A DNA stretch of 64,000 nt from Cupriavidus agavae (lineage in GTDB: Bacteria > Pseudomonadota > Gammaproteobacteria > Burkholderiales > Burkholderiaceae): positions 1-64,000 of the forward strand of contig NZ_SGXM01000008.1 in NCBI RefSeq assembly GCF_004217045.1. Direction: 5' to 3'. Each line of letters starts with the position of its first letter. Positions within the stretch are counted from its first letter, which is position 1. Position numbers and translations under genes: made by a program. Positions 27,047-39,056 of this stretch are shown here, piece by piece. The notes below the pieces were generated by a model. That model was not told where the DNA came from, did not search any database, and saw only the letters and a list, made by a program, of their open reading frames with translations.

Positions 27047-28063
27047 CTAGGAGCGATGGGCGTGACGCATGTCACCTTCGAGCCGGTCGGCCAGCGCGCG
27101 CGCCAGCCCCGGCAGCGCGGGATAGTCGGCGGTGATCACGAACACCGGGATATCGGCCAGGTACTTGCCCATGCGCCCCTTGTCGGCAAAGCGCGCGTTG
27201 AACGGCGACGCCCGGAACGCCTCGACGAAGCGTGGCACGATGCCGCCGCCGATATAGACGCCGCCCCGGGCGCCAAGCACCAGCGCCACATCGGCCGCCA
27301 CCGAGCCCAGCAGGCCGCAGAACGCGTCGAACGCGCGCCGGCACAATGGATCGCCCAGTTGCAGCGCGCCCTCGGTCACCTGCGCCGGGGTCAGCGGCTC
27401 GGCCAGGGGCGTACCCGTTTCTGCGGACAGCGAGGCGTGGATATGCGACAGCCCCATGCCCGACAGCAGCCGCTCGGCGGACACCCGTCCCAACTGCGCG
27501 TGGGCGGCACGCCAGGCTATCCATTCGTCGTCGGTATCGGGCATGGCCTCGATATGGCCGCCCTCGCCCGCCAGCGCCACCGCGCCGCCGCCAGGCGCCG
27601 GCACCAGCCCCGACACGCCCAGCCCGGTGCCCGGCCCGATCAGCGCGCGCGGCGCCGTGGCCACCGCCGTGCCGCCGCGCACCTGCGCCAGCCCGCCGGC
27701 GGGCAGCCAGGGCAGGGCCAGCGCCAGCGACGTGAAATCGTTGATGGCCACGAGCGTGGCCAGCCCCAGCGCTTCGCGCATGGCCTCGATCGAGAAGGCC
27801 CAGTTGTGGTTGGTCAGCTTGACGTGGTCGCCGGTGATGGGGTTCGCCAGGCCGATGGCGGCATGGCGCGGCCGGGCGTCGGGCGGCAGCGTGCCGAGGT
27901 ACTGGCGCATCGCGGCTTCCAGTGACGGATGCTCGGCCACCTTGTACGCGGTGACCTCGCCGATCCGCATCGACGCGGTTTCCAGCGCGAACCGCACATT
28001 GGTGCCGCCAACATCGGCCAGCAGCCGCGGATAGCCGTGGGAGGACGGGGAGCGTTGTGTCAT
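27047..28063 (-). CDS. glk: Glucokinase
   Basis: This 338-residue cytoplasmic enzyme phosphorylates glucose to glucose-6-phosphate with ATP. The ATP-binding loop is LLADVGGTNVRFAL (about 14-27). NPITGDHVKLTNHNWAFS and VAINDFTSLALALPWL (catalytic Asp in NDF) match bacterial Glk (ROK-unrelated, E. coli type). GPGTGLGVSG and AGEGGHIEAM are also present. The start overlaps the stop of pgl by 4 bp (ATGA). Together with pgl, zwf and divergent edd it feeds the Entner-Doudoroff pathway. Unusually, a perfect dispersed 16-mer (27410-27425) lies inside the coding sequence, where it encodes AETGT. Confidence 0.94.
   Translation of the reverse strand: MTQRSPSSHGYPRLLADVGGTNVRFALETASMRIGEVTAYKVAEHPSLEAAMRQYLGTLPPDARPRHAAIGLANPITGDHVKLTNHNWAFSIEAMREALGLATLVAINDFTSLALALPWLPAGGLAQVRGGTAVATAPRALIGPGTGLGVSGLVPAPGGGAVALAGEGGHIEAMPDTDDEWIAWRAAHAQLGRVSAERLLSGMGLSHIHASLSAETGTPLAEPLTPAQVTEGALQLGDPLCRRAFDAFCGLLGSVAADVALVLGARGGVYIGGGIVPRFVEAFRASPFNARFADKGRMGKYLADIPVFVITADYPALPGLARALADRLEGDMRHAHRS
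27410..27425 (-). repeat. Dispersed origin-type 16-mer inside glk
   Basis: CGTACCCGTTTCTGCG is a perfect reverse copy of CGCAGAAACGGGTACG. It is the only copy seen inside an evident gene; in the glk frame it reads Ala-Glu-Thr-Gly-Thr. Confidence 0.75.
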
Positions 28064-28749
28064 GTGTTCTCGGTCCGGAAGATATCGACGCCGCGCCGGT
28101 ACCGCGCCAGCACCACGCTGACCGGCAGCGCCGGGGTGGGCGCCGCCAGCGCGCGGTCCAGCACCGCGTTCTTCTTTTCGCCGGTGATGGCGAGAAAGGT
28201 GCGCTCGGCGGCCAGCAGCGCCGCCAGGTTCAGCGTCACGCGGGCGTGCGGCGCCGTGCCGGGGTGCGTGACCACGTAGCCCGGCTGGGGCTCGGCCAGC
28301 GCCGCCTGCAACTCGGGCGCTTCAGGGAACAGCGACGCCGTATGCCCGTCCTCGCCCATGCCCAGCACCACCACGTCCGGCTGGCAGAACGCCGCGTTGA
28401 GCCGCTGCACGGCGCTCTGGGGATCGGCCGCCTCGGCGGCGTCGCGGATCAGCGGCGCCCAGCCGGCCACGCCGGCGCCCTCGCGCAGCAGATGGTTGCG
28501 CACCAGCGCGCCGTTGCTGTCGGCATGGTCGGGCGGCACCGCGCGTTCGTCTACCAGCGTCACGGTGACCGCCTCCCAGCGCACCGGGTGGTAGCGCAGC
28601 CGCTCGAACATCGGCAGCGGCGACTTGCCGCCCGATACCGCCAGCACGGCCCAGCCGCGGGCCTTGATCACGAGGTCCAGCGCGTGGCCGATGGACATGG
28701 CCAACGCCTCGGCCTGGTCCATCGCGTTGGCATGGTCGAACTGGCGCAT
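28060..28749 (-). CDS. pgl: 6-phosphogluconolactonase
   Basis: This 229-residue enzyme hydrolyses 6-phosphogluconolactone to 6-phosphogluconate. It has the glucosamine-6-phosphate isomerase/6PGL fold: VLAVSGGKSPLPMFERL (phosphate loop), VTLVDERAVPPDHADSN and VVLGMGEDGHTASLFP, whose Asp-Gly-His is the catalytic signature. ITGEKKNAVLDRAL closes the fold. It lies between zwf (59 bp) and glk (4-bp overlap), all on the minus strand, so it is the middle gene of a tight operon. The length is normal for the short bacterial DevB-type enzyme. Confidence 0.94.
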   Translation of the reverse strand: MRQFDHANAMDQAEALAMSIGHALDLVIKARGWAVLAVSGGKSPLPMFERLRYHPVRWEAVTVTLVDERAVPPDHADSNGALVRNHLLREGAGVAGWAPLIRDAAEAADPQSAVQRLNAAFCQPDVVVLGMGEDGHTASLFPEAPELQAALAEPQPGYVVTHPGTAPHARVTLNLAALLAAERTFLAITGEKKNAVLDRALAAPTPALPVSVVLARYRRGVDIFRTENT

Positions 28750-28808
28750 GGCGGTCTCCGTGGGTCGTGCGAATCGTGCGAATCGTGCGGGTTGCGGGGC
28801 GGAGCGGC

Positions 28809-30257
28809 TCAGACTTCCTCGTGCCACAGCGCATCGTCGCGCGACATCAGCGCCGACGACGCCGCCGGGCCCCAGGTGCCGGCCGTGTACGGCTTGGGCG
28901 GCACCGAGCTTTGTTCCCAGGTGTCGATGATCGGCTCCACCCAGCGCCACGCCTGCACCTGCTCGTCGCGGCGCACGAACAGGCCCAGCCGGCCACGGAT
29001 CACGTCCAGCAGCAGGCGCTCGTAGGCGCCGGCCCGGCGCTTCTTGAACGAGGTGGCGAAATCGAGGTCGAGCGAGGTCTGGGTCAGCTCCAGCGTGTCG
29101 CCGGGCTGCTTGACGAGGAAGTACAGCTTGATGCTTTCCTCGGGCTGCAGCCGGATCACGAGCCGGTTCTGCGGCGACAGGCCAAGCGGCTTGGGGAAGA
29201 TGGCGTGCGGCACGTCGCGGAAATGCACCACGATCTCGGCCACGCGCGACTGCATCCGCTTGCCGGTGCGCAGGTAGAACGGCACGCCCTCCCAGCGCCA
29301 GTTGGCGATCTCGGCCTTGACCGCCACGAAGGTCTCGGTGCGGCTGTCCGGCGCAATGCCCTGCTCCTCCACGTAGCCCACCACGGGCTTGCCGCCGATG
29401 GCCCCCGCGCGGTACTGGCCGCGCACGGTCTTCTCGGCCACGTCCTGTGGCTGGATCGGCTTGAGCGCCTTGAGGATCTTGATCTTCTCGTCGCGGATGG
29501 CGTCCTCGCTGAGGCTGGCCGGCGGCTCCATCGCCACCATGCACAGCATCTGCAGCAGGTGGTTCTGCACCATGTCGCGCAGGGCGCCGGTCTGGTCGTA
29601 GAAGTCGCCGCGCTTCTCCACGCCCAGTTCCTCGGCGATGGTGATCTGCACGTCCTGCACCCACTCGCGCCGCCAAAGCGGTTCGAACAGCGCATTGCCG
29701 AAGCGGATCGCCATCAGGTTCTGGACCGATTCCTTGCCCAGGTAGTGGTCGATGCGGTAGATCTGGTCTTCGGCAAAGAACTTCGCCACGGCCGAGTTGA
29801 TGGCCTCGGACGAATCCAGGTCGTGCCCGAGCGGCTTTTCCAGCACCACGCGCACGTTCGGGGTGTTCAGGCCGGTACGCGCCAGTTGCTCGCAGATCGG
29901 CACGAAGATATGGGGCGCGGTGGCCAGGTAGCAGACCACCACCTCGGGCTTGCGGGCCAGCACCTTCTCGGCCAGCGCGTCGAAATGGGCCGGCTGGCGG
30001 GCATCGGCCTGGACGTAGCAGATGCGGTCGAGGAACGTGGCCCAGGCATCGGGCGGGGCGTGTTCGAGGCCGGGCCGCACGGTTTCCTCGAGCGTGGCCT
30101 TGTATTGTTCAGTGGTCTGCGGATGGCTGCCCGTGGCGAGGATGCGCGCCGAGGGGTGCAGCACGCCACAGCGGTGCGCGTCAAAAAGGGCCGGCAGCAG
30201 CTTGCGCCGCGCCAGGTCACCGGTGCCGCCAAACAGCACCATGTCGAAATCGGGCAT
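28809..30257 (-). CDS. zwf: Glucose-6-phosphate 1-dehydrogenase
   Basis: This 482-residue enzyme oxidises glucose-6-phosphate to 6-phosphogluconolactone. The NAD(P)-binding loop is VLFGGTGDLARRKLLPAL (residues 7-24). The active-site signature YRIDHYLGKESVQNL carries the substrate-binding His and Lys; RVVLEKPLGHD and the C-terminal EAWRW-like QAWRWVEPI are also present. The start is set at MPDFDMVLFGG; longer frames add non-conserved residues. It is the first gene of zwf-pgl-glk and is divergent from edd over 252 bp, which must hold both promoters. Chromosome 2 of Cupriavidus necator is known to carry a zwf-pgl-glk/edd cluster like this. Confidence 0.95.
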   Translation of the reverse strand: MPDFDMVLFGGTGDLARRKLLPALFDAHRCGVLHPSARILATGSHPQTTEQYKATLEETVRPGLEHAPPDAWATFLDRICYVQADARQPAHFDALAEKVLARKPEVVVCYLATAPHIFVPICEQLARTGLNTPNVRVVLEKPLGHDLDSSEAINSAVAKFFAEDQIYRIDHYLGKESVQNLMAIRFGNALFEPLWRREWVQDVQITIAEELGVEKRGDFYDQTGALRDMVQNHLLQMLCMVAMEPPASLSEDAIRDEKIKILKALKPIQPQDVAEKTVRGQYRAGAIGGKPVVGYVEEQGIAPDSRTETFVAVKAEIANWRWEGVPFYLRTGKRMQSRVAEIVVHFRDVPHAIFPKPLGLSPQNRLVIRLQPEESIKLYFLVKQPGDTLELTQTSLDLDFATSFKKRRAGAYERLLLDVIRGRLGLFVRRDEQVQAWRWVEPIIDTWEQSSVPPKPYTAGTWGPAASSALMSRDDALWHEEV

Positions 30258-30509
30258 GCTCACCCTGGGCTCCTTGCGGGGGATCGCCCCCGACACTATG
30301 AGTCCGGCCGGGCGGCGCATTGGTTCCAGCCAAATGCTCCGGCCATGTTACGTCACTCGCCCCGGGTTGTGCACGCGGCGGCGCTGCCAGGCAGCATCCG
30401 GGCGGCCCGGGCGCCAAAGCGTACCCATTTCTGCGTGCATGAAAGTTGCGTGACGGTGGCGTCCGCCGTTTTCGGCTACGCTGAGAAGCGCCCCTCAAAG
30501 GAGAACCCC
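30258..30509. promoter_or_regulatory. Divergent zwf/edd control region with one dispersed 16-mer
   Basis: This 252-bp region separates the zwf and edd starts. It holds CGTACCCATTTCTGCG at 30420-30435 (a copy of the dispersed 16-mer, reverse strand) and the edd ribosome-binding site AAAGGAG at 30497-30503. I saw no clear HexR-type TTGT/ACAA operator. Confidence 0.55.
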
Positions 30510-32336
<1,827 letters not shown>

Positions 32337-32349
32337 GCTTCGTTTGCTA

Positions 32350-32365
32350 CGCAGAAACGGGTACG
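32350..32365 (+). repeat. Dispersed origin-type 16-mer
   Basis: A perfect CGCAGAAACGGGTACG copy lies 14 bp after the edd stop, in the 91-bp gap between the convergent edd and mscS-like genes. Confidence 0.8.
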
Positions 32366-32427
32366 CTTTCCGTACCGACAACCTGGTTCCCCTCTTCCAT
32401 GAAGTGGGAGAGGGGAGCAAACCCGCC

Positions 32428-33324
32428 CTAGTTCGGCTTCCCCGACACCACGATCCGCTCACGATACCCTTCATTGCCTTCGCGCTCATCTCCCTCCGGC
32501 ACCCTCACCTCCTGCACGGGCACCGCGATCCGGCAGCCGGCTTCCTCCAGCGTGCGCTTCAGCCGCGCGAACATCTCGTACTGCACGCTCCAGAAATCGT
32601 CGTTGGACGTCCAGTAGCGCGCGTTCAGCGTGACGCCCCGGTCCGTGTAGCGCACCACCATCACCTCGCGCCTGGGCGTCTCCAGCAGGCGCTTGTCGCC
32701 GTCGAGCATGGCCCGCAGTGCGTCCAGCCCCGCCTGGATCGGGCTGTCGAACGTCACGGTGACCTCGATATCCATCCGGCGCGTGGGATTCTCGCTGTAG
32801 TTCATGATCGGGCTGCCCCAGATCTTGCCGTTCGGCACCCGCAGGCAAACCCCGTCGAACGTCTGCAACTCCGTCATGAACAGCCCGGTCTCGCGCACCG
32901 TGCCAGCCACGCCCTGCGCGTCGATGTACTGCCCCACGCGAAACGGCCGCAGCAGCACCAGCATGATCCCGGCGGCGATGTTCTGCAGCGTGCCCTGCAG
33001 CGCCAGCCCGATCGCCAGCCCCGCCGCGCCAAGCATGGCGATGATGCTGGCGGTCTGCACGCCGAACTGCGACAGCACCAGCACCACGGTCAGCACCCGA
33101 ACCACCCACTGCGCCACGCTGGCCAGCATCGGACGTAACGTATCGTCCACATGTGTATGCTGCAGCCCGTTACGCAGCGTCCGCGCCGCTCGCCCGGACA
33201 GCCACCACCCCACCAGCAAAATCGCCAGCGCCGCCAGGCAGTTCAGCCCCTGGCTGACCGCGAACTGGGCCAGATACGCCCAGGTGGCCTCAAGTTTGGC
33301 GTGATCGATGAAATTCAGGTCCAT
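32428..33324 (-). CDS. Small-conductance mechanosensitive channel (MscS family)
   Basis: This 298-residue membrane protein has three transmembrane segments; the pore-lining TM3 region is MLGAAGLAIGLALQGTLQNIAAGIMLVLLRPF, and a beta-domain follows with GYVTEIGLF-like GTVRETGLFMTELQT and VPNGKIWGSPIMNYS. The C-terminal alpha-beta domain contains TRRMDIEVTVTFDS. The length matches E. coli MscS (286). The start is set at MDLNFIDHAKLEATWAYL; the open frame extends upstream but would cross a dispersed 16-mer. It should open on hypo-osmotic shock. Confidence 0.92.
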   Translation of the reverse strand: MDLNFIDHAKLEATWAYLAQFAVSQGLNCLAALAILLVGWWLSGRAARTLRNGLQHTHVDDTLRPMLASVAQWVVRVLTVVLVLSQFGVQTASIIAMLGAAGLAIGLALQGTLQNIAAGIMLVLLRPFRVGQYIDAQGVAGTVRETGLFMTELQTFDGVCLRVPNGKIWGSPIMNYSENPTRRMDIEVTVTFDSPIQAGLDALRAMLDGDKRLLETPRREVMVVRYTDRGVTLNARYWTSNDDFWSVQYEMFARLKRTLEEAGCRIAVPVQEVRVPEGDEREGNEGYRERIVVSGKPN

Positions 33325-33400
33325 GCGTCGGCTCCACAAAATGGCAAAACCGACGGGACTCGCGAAGGATGTGCCAGGACGGCAGCGGGAGAGGAAAAAG

Positions 33401-33564
33401 CGTACCCGTTTCTGCGTATCGTCTTGGCACGCTTGGATCAGGCTGTGGCCCGAGCAAATCGCCTTTTCGATCACATGAAAGACCTGCAATGTCGATCCGC
33501 GTGCACTCCTTACACGGTTTGGAAATCTTGCTCGGGTTTTTGCGGCAACGCAGAAACGGGTACG
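33401..33564. repeat. Two dispersed origin-type 16-mers in opposite orientation
   Basis: CGTACCCGTTTCTGCG (33401-33416, reverse) and CGCAGAAACGGGTACG (33549-33564, forward) are both perfect copies. They flank the 298-bp space between the mscS-like start and the MFS gene end. Nothing else is recognised there. Confidence 0.8.
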
Positions 33565-33622
33565 CTCCGACCAGAAGAAAGGGCGGCCCGGCCGCCCGTT
33601 TCCGTTTGGTTGCTGCGCAGCA

Positions 33623-34900
33623 CTAGCGTGCCGTAGCTGCCTTTCCGGAGCCGTGTGCGCTGTGGTCGTGCAGTTGGTCGCGGTTGGTCAGCATCGGGAA
33701 CAGCTTCATCCAGGCGGCGACCACGCAGAGCGTGCCGAAGCCGCCCAGCAGCACCGCCCCGACCGGACCCAGCAGCGCGGCGGTGACCCCGGATTCGAAC
33801 TCGCCAAGCTGGTTCGACGCGCCGATGAACACCGAATTGACGGCGCCTACCCGGCCGCGCATGTCGTCCGGGGTATCGAGCTGCACCAGCGTCGAGCGAA
33901 CTACCACGCTGATCATGTCGGAGGCGCCGAGTACCACCAGCGCCGCCATCGACAGCGGCAGCCACGTCGAAATGCCGAAGACCATCGTTGCCACGCCAAA
34001 AATGGCGACGGCGCCGAACATCACGCGGCCCACGCGGCGGTTCAGCGGGTTGCGGGCCAGCCAGAGCGCCGTGACCAGCGCCCCGATCGCGGGCGACGAG
34101 CGCAGCAGCCCCAGGCCCCACGGGCCGGTGTGCAGGATGTCCTTGGCATAGATCGGCAGCAGCGCCGTGGCGCCGCCGAGCAACACCGCGAACAGGTCGA
34201 GCGAGATCGCGCCCAACAGCACCGGGTTGCTGCGGATGTAGGCGAAGCCGGCGAACAGTGTCTTGACGCTGACCGGCGCGGTCAGGCGCTGGGGCGCCTG
34301 GCGCAGCTTCAGCGTGAAGACCATCAACGCGGCAATCGAGAACAGCACCGCGCTGATCGTGTAGACCACGCCGGGCCCGGCCACGTAGGCAAAGCCGCCC
34401 AGCGCCGGACCGATGATGATGGCCGCCTGCGTGGCCGAACTGGCCAGCGCCACCGCACGCGGCAGCTGGCGCGGCGTCACCACGCTCGGCAGCAGCGCCT
34501 GCAGCGTGGGCGTCTCGAACGCCCGGGTCCCCCCGAGCAGCGCCACGAACAGGAAGATGTACTCGCTGGTGATCCAGCCCGAGAAACTCGCCACGGCCAT
34601 GGCGACGGCAATCAGTGCCTCCACCATCTGGCAGGTACGCACGATGATGCGACGGTCGAAACGGTCCGCCACATGGCCCGACATCAGCAGCAGCACGATC
34701 GAGGGGAGGAACTGCACCAGCCCCACCATCCCCAGCATGAACGCATCGTTAGTAAGCGCATACATTTGCCAGCCCACCGCAACGGTAAGGATCTGGTAAC
34801 CGATGGTGGTACACAGACGGGCAAACCAGAAGTGACGGAAAGCGGGATCGCGGAAAACGTTGTCCGGCTCATTGGCCGGCTGCGCGGAGGCGGAGGACAT
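33623..34900 (-). CDS. MFS transporter (enterobactin-exporter EntS-like, MFS_3 type)
   Basis: This 425-residue protein has about 12 membrane segments. The inter-TM2/3 motif is GHVADRFDRRIIVRTCQ, the typical Asp-Arg-x-Asp-Arg-Arg of this branch. FRDPAFRHFWFARLCTTIGYQ at the N-terminus and STLVQLDTPDDMRGRVGAVNSVFIGASNQLGEFESG are hallmarks of the EntS-like group. The C-terminus is His-rich (HDHSAHGSG). It is probably a drug or siderophore efflux permease; the substrate is unknown. The start at MSSASAQPANEPD is preferred because the longer start (34948) would lie inside a perfect palindrome. Confidence 0.87.
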   Translation of the reverse strand: MSSASAQPANEPDNVFRDPAFRHFWFARLCTTIGYQILTVAVGWQMYALTNDAFMLGMVGLVQFLPSIVLLLMSGHVADRFDRRIIVRTCQMVEALIAVAMAVASFSGWITSEYIFLFVALLGGTRAFETPTLQALLPSVVTPRQLPRAVALASSATQAAIIIGPALGGFAYVAGPGVVYTISAVLFSIAALMVFTLKLRQAPQRLTAPVSVKTLFAGFAYIRSNPVLLGAISLDLFAVLLGGATALLPIYAKDILHTGPWGLGLLRSSPAIGALVTALWLARNPLNRRVGRVMFGAVAIFGVATMVFGISTWLPLSMAALVVLGASDMISVVVRSTLVQLDTPDDMRGRVGAVNSVFIGASNQLGEFESGVTAALLGPVGAVLLGGFGTLCVVAAWMKLFPMLTNRDQLHDHSAHGSGKAATAR

Positions 34901-34934
34901 GGGGGGCGTGGCGGGGACGTCTGGCAGCGGGTAG

Positions 34935-34962
34935 CGCCATGTACGCACTCGCGTACATGGCG
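34935..34962. promoter_or_regulatory. Perfect 12-bp inverted repeat upstream of the MFS gene
   Basis: The arms CGCCATGTACGC (34935-34946) and GCGTACATGGCG (34951-34962) flank the 4-bp spacer ACTC. The element begins 35 bp upstream of the chosen MFS start. It could be a dimeric repressor operator (TetR/GntR-like) or an mRNA stem that covers the alternative upstream ATG. Confidence 0.6.
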
Positions 34963-35026
34963 AAAACGCCGATTCTAGCCGGGAACCCGATCACGCGCCG
35001 AAGGGCTTTGTATCGGGTTTGACACA

Positions 35027-35458
35027 TTACCCCGGGCCAGGCCCCACAACTGCGTAGTGTTCAGCCCTGGCAATCGAGGTAAAAGCGTCGATGGGCGGGT
35101 CGCGCATGCTGGCTTTCGAACAGCCCCCTGCAAATCCGTGCCAGCAGTCGCTGATCAACGTTTTCGCGGACGATGAAAGTCCGGCGTTTATACCGTCCAA
35201 GAGTTTGGTCGCCTCCTCGATCCGGCAGTGCGAGTAGTTGACCCACGTGAGACGCGTCACGAACGGATGCTCGCCCGGTTCCACGATACAGGTAGGGTCA
35301 TGGAACATTCCCGGCTTGATCGACGAGAAGGATGCGAGAAGCACCCTTCCCTCGGGATCAGGATCGGTCAGCAGAACGAAGAGGTGAAACCGCTCGGGGT
35401 CAGCCGGGGGTCCCGAGGGGATAAGAAGCGTTGCGCGTTTGCAGGTGACAAACGTCAT
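35027..35458 (-). CDS. Candidate toxin partner of the Panacea-domain protein
   Basis: This 143-residue protein begins MTFVTCKRATLLIPSG and contains RFHLFVLLTDPD, VLLASFSSIKPG and DPTCIVEPGEHPFVTR. The hydrophobic beta-strand pattern followed by an H/P-rich segment resembles SH3-barrel PemK/MazF-like nucleases. That assignment is by pattern only and is uncertain. The start overlaps the stop of the upstream Panacea gene by 4 bp (ATGA), the usual layout of antitoxin-toxin operons. There is no signal peptide. The pair sits as a two-gene island between prfC and an MFS gene. Confidence 0.6.
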   Translation of the reverse strand: MTFVTCKRATLLIPSGPPADPERFHLFVLLTDPDPEGRVLLASFSSIKPGMFHDPTCIVEPGEHPFVTRLTWVNYSHCRIEEATKLLDGINAGLSSSAKTLISDCWHGFAGGCSKASMRDPPIDAFTSIARAEHYAVVGPGPG

Positions 35459-36015
35459 AGCCTCGCAAAGAGATCATCGAGGTTCTGCCTGGCTTCCAAC
35501 TCCTCGCGAATCCGCTGCGCGAGCGCGGGCGGTTTTCCGACGGCCTCCAGGACCCGGCCAAGATGGATGGGGCGGCTGGTACCTTTGGGATCGTGCCATT
35601 CAGGGATCTGCTTTGGATCATGGGTCAGATCCCGAAGCTCCCACCGTGTCATGTGGCCGTAACGCTCAAACGTGTCGTGAAGCACCCCGATCTCGGCGTC
35701 GCTCAGGTGATCGAGCACCTCACGGTACACCGGACGGATAGTCGTGACTTCGTAGTTCTGTACATCCGACAACCAGCCGGCCCAACCTTCCGCATTCGGA
35801 GGAACAAAGCCGTTCATCAGATCGAGCGTGCGGGACAGGACAGGGCCGTGCGACATGGCCACGTAGTTGTCCCCGGTGATCGGTGACTCGTAACGCCGCA
35901 GCGCCTCGCGATCCGCCAGATACAGGAGCTTGATCAACTTCAGGTGCGACATCCGCCCGTTCCGCTTGTCGACCAGATAGGCAGCAGCCTGGGCGAGCTT
36001 GGTTTCGTCAAACAT
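35455..36015 (-). CDS. Panacea-domain (DUF4065, SocA-like) protein, probable antitoxin
   Basis: This 186-residue protein starts MFDETKLAQAAAYLVDKRNG; LKLIKLLYLADREALRRYESPITGDNYVAMSHGPV is the DUF4065/Panacea signature. The domain is known in antitoxins that neutralise many unrelated toxins, and in SocA, a proteolytic adaptor. A very strong AGGAGG precedes the ATG at 36015; the longer frame to 36042 lacks one. The downstream gene overlaps by 4 bp and is the presumed toxin. A perfect 11-bp inverted repeat lies 88 bp upstream (36103-36132). Confidence 0.85.
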   Translation of the reverse strand: MFDETKLAQAAAYLVDKRNGRMSHLKLIKLLYLADREALRRYESPITGDNYVAMSHGPVLSRTLDLMNGFVPPNAEGWAGWLSDVQNYEVTTIRPVYREVLDHLSDAEIGVLHDTFERYGHMTRWELRDLTHDPKQIPEWHDPKGTSRPIHLGRVLEAVGKPPALAQRIREELEARQNLDDLFARL

Positions 36016-36102
36016 GGCGGCCTCCTTTCCTGGTGATTTCACGACACGAACAACGCCTTGGGAATTGGGGCATCAAGAACCCGCGACATCTGGGGATGTA
36101 TA

Positions 36103-36132
36103 GCGGCTACTGTATGGACGCACAGTAGCCGC
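36103..36132. promoter_or_regulatory. Perfect 11-bp inverted repeat upstream of the Panacea operon
   Basis: The arms GCGGCTACTGT (36103-36113) and ACAGTAGCCGC (36122-36132) flank an 8-bp loop. It lies between the prfC stop and the Panacea gene. No T run follows on the minus strand. It may be an operator for the toxin-antitoxin operon or the end of the prfC mRNA. Confidence 0.55.
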
Positions 36133-36170
36133 GGCAGGCGAACGTCGGCTTGAAACCGCGCGACGTGATC

Positions 36171-37763
<1,593 letters not shown>

Positions 37764-37848
37764 GGCAGATGAACCTGGTAGTGGCGCCCGGGCGGGCACT
37801 GGCGCCGGCTACGGGAGCGGCGAGGCGAACGGCGGGAGCACGATGACG

Positions 37849-37869
37849 TTCCGGGAACGGTTCCCGGAA
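37849..37869. promoter_or_regulatory. Perfect 10-bp palindrome between prfC and the YihY gene
   Basis: The arms TTCCGGGAAC (37849-37858) and GTTCCCGGAA (37860-37869) are separated by one base. It lies 86-106 bp upstream of the prfC start and 18 bp after the YihY-family stop, so it could be a prfC operator or the end of the upstream mRNA. Confidence 0.5.
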
Positions 37870-37886
37870 TCAGATGGCGCACTATT

Positions 37887-38879
37887 TTACCGGTTCGCGC
37901 CGCCTGCCGGGGTACCAGATAGTGTCGTCCGATTCTGCCGGGCCGGATCCTGCCCGCGCAGGCTGCCAAACTGCAACGCATACTGGCGCGTCAGTTCGGC
38001 GCCGAAGAAGAAGATTTGTGCCGAATAGTACACCCAGAGCATCAGCGCGACGACCGAGCCGGCAGCGCCATACGAAGACGCCACGGCACTGTTGCCGAGG
38101 TACAGGCCAATCAGCCGCTTGCCGATCGAGAACAGCAGCGCGGTGATGATCGAGCCCATCAGCACGTCCTTCCAGGCAATGCGGATGTTGGGCAGCATCT
38201 TGAAGATCGTGGCGAACAGCGCGGTCACCACGGCGAACGAGAACGCGGTGGAGATCACATCGGCCACCGGCGCGAACCAGGAGGCTGTCCAGAGCTGGCC
38301 CCAGAACCGGTTCACCACGGCCAGCGCGGCGTTCACCACCAGTGACACCAGCAGCATGAACGCCAGCGCCAGCACGATGCTGAACGAGGCCATGCGCGCC
38401 CGCAGCAGCTTCTGCCAGCCGGCGCCCTGCGGCGGCGGGGCCTGCCAGATGTCGTCGAGGCTGCTCTTGAGTTCGGCAAACGCGCTCGTGGCGCCCACCA
38501 CGAGGATGCCCATGGCTACCAGCGCGGCCACGCCGCTGCCGCCGGCGCGATGCGTGGCGGCCAGGATTTCCTGGATCGCCGCGGCGCCCTGCGGGCCCAC
38601 CAGCCCGTCGAGCTGCGCGAAGATCTCGCCCCGGGCGGCCTCGGCGCCGAAGAACAGTCCGGCGATCGAAATCACCAGCACCAGGATCGGCGCCAGCGAG
38701 AACAGCATGTAGAAGGACAGCGCCGCACCCTTGCTGGCCGCGCGGTGGTCGAACCAGGCACTGACCGCGGCAGTGACCACCCGCGCGGTACGGGTGCCGG
38801 TGTGGCGGTCGGGCAGCCAGCGGCCGCGTTGTGGGCGGGGCAGTGTATCCACGTCGTCGGGCGCATTCTCGGAGGGCAT
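37887..38879 (-). CDS. YihY/virulence factor BrkB family membrane protein
   Basis: This 330-residue inner-membrane protein has about six transmembrane segments. AASKGAALSFYMLFSLAPILVLVISIAG is the family-defining first helix. WQKLLRARMASFSIVLALAFMLLVSLVVNAAL and YGAAGSVVALMLWVYYSAQIFFFGAELTRQYA also match YihY/BrkB proteins. The C-terminus is short and polar. The family was once called ribonuclease BN, which was a misassignment; its role is unknown. The start is set at MPSENAPDDVDT with upstream GGAGGGCATT region; longer frames are non-conserved. Confidence 0.9.
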   Translation of the reverse strand: MPSENAPDDVDTLPRPQRGRWLPDRHTGTRTARVVTAAVSAWFDHRAASKGAALSFYMLFSLAPILVLVISIAGLFFGAEAARGEIFAQLDGLVGPQGAAAIQEILAATHRAGGSGVAALVAMGILVVGATSAFAELKSSLDDIWQAPPPQGAGWQKLLRARMASFSIVLALAFMLLVSLVVNAALAVVNRFWGQLWTASWFAPVADVISTAFSFAVVTALFATIFKMLPNIRIAWKDVLMGSIITALLFSIGKRLIGLYLGNSAVASSYGAAGSVVALMLWVYYSAQIFFFGAELTRQYALQFGSLRGQDPARQNRTTLSGTPAGGANR

Positions 38880-39056
38880 TGCCGTCGATCCTTGTCTGGA
38901 GTGGCGCCGATGGCACGTTTGCGGCGCCGATAGGCTTCGGGCAGCTTGCCCGAGGGCCCGGCGGCTGTCTGTCGGCCGGCGTCTGATGCACAGGTCCATC
39001 ATAGGTGGCGTGCCGCCTGACACCCGTTTGCGCTGCTACAGTGGAACGAGGCACAC

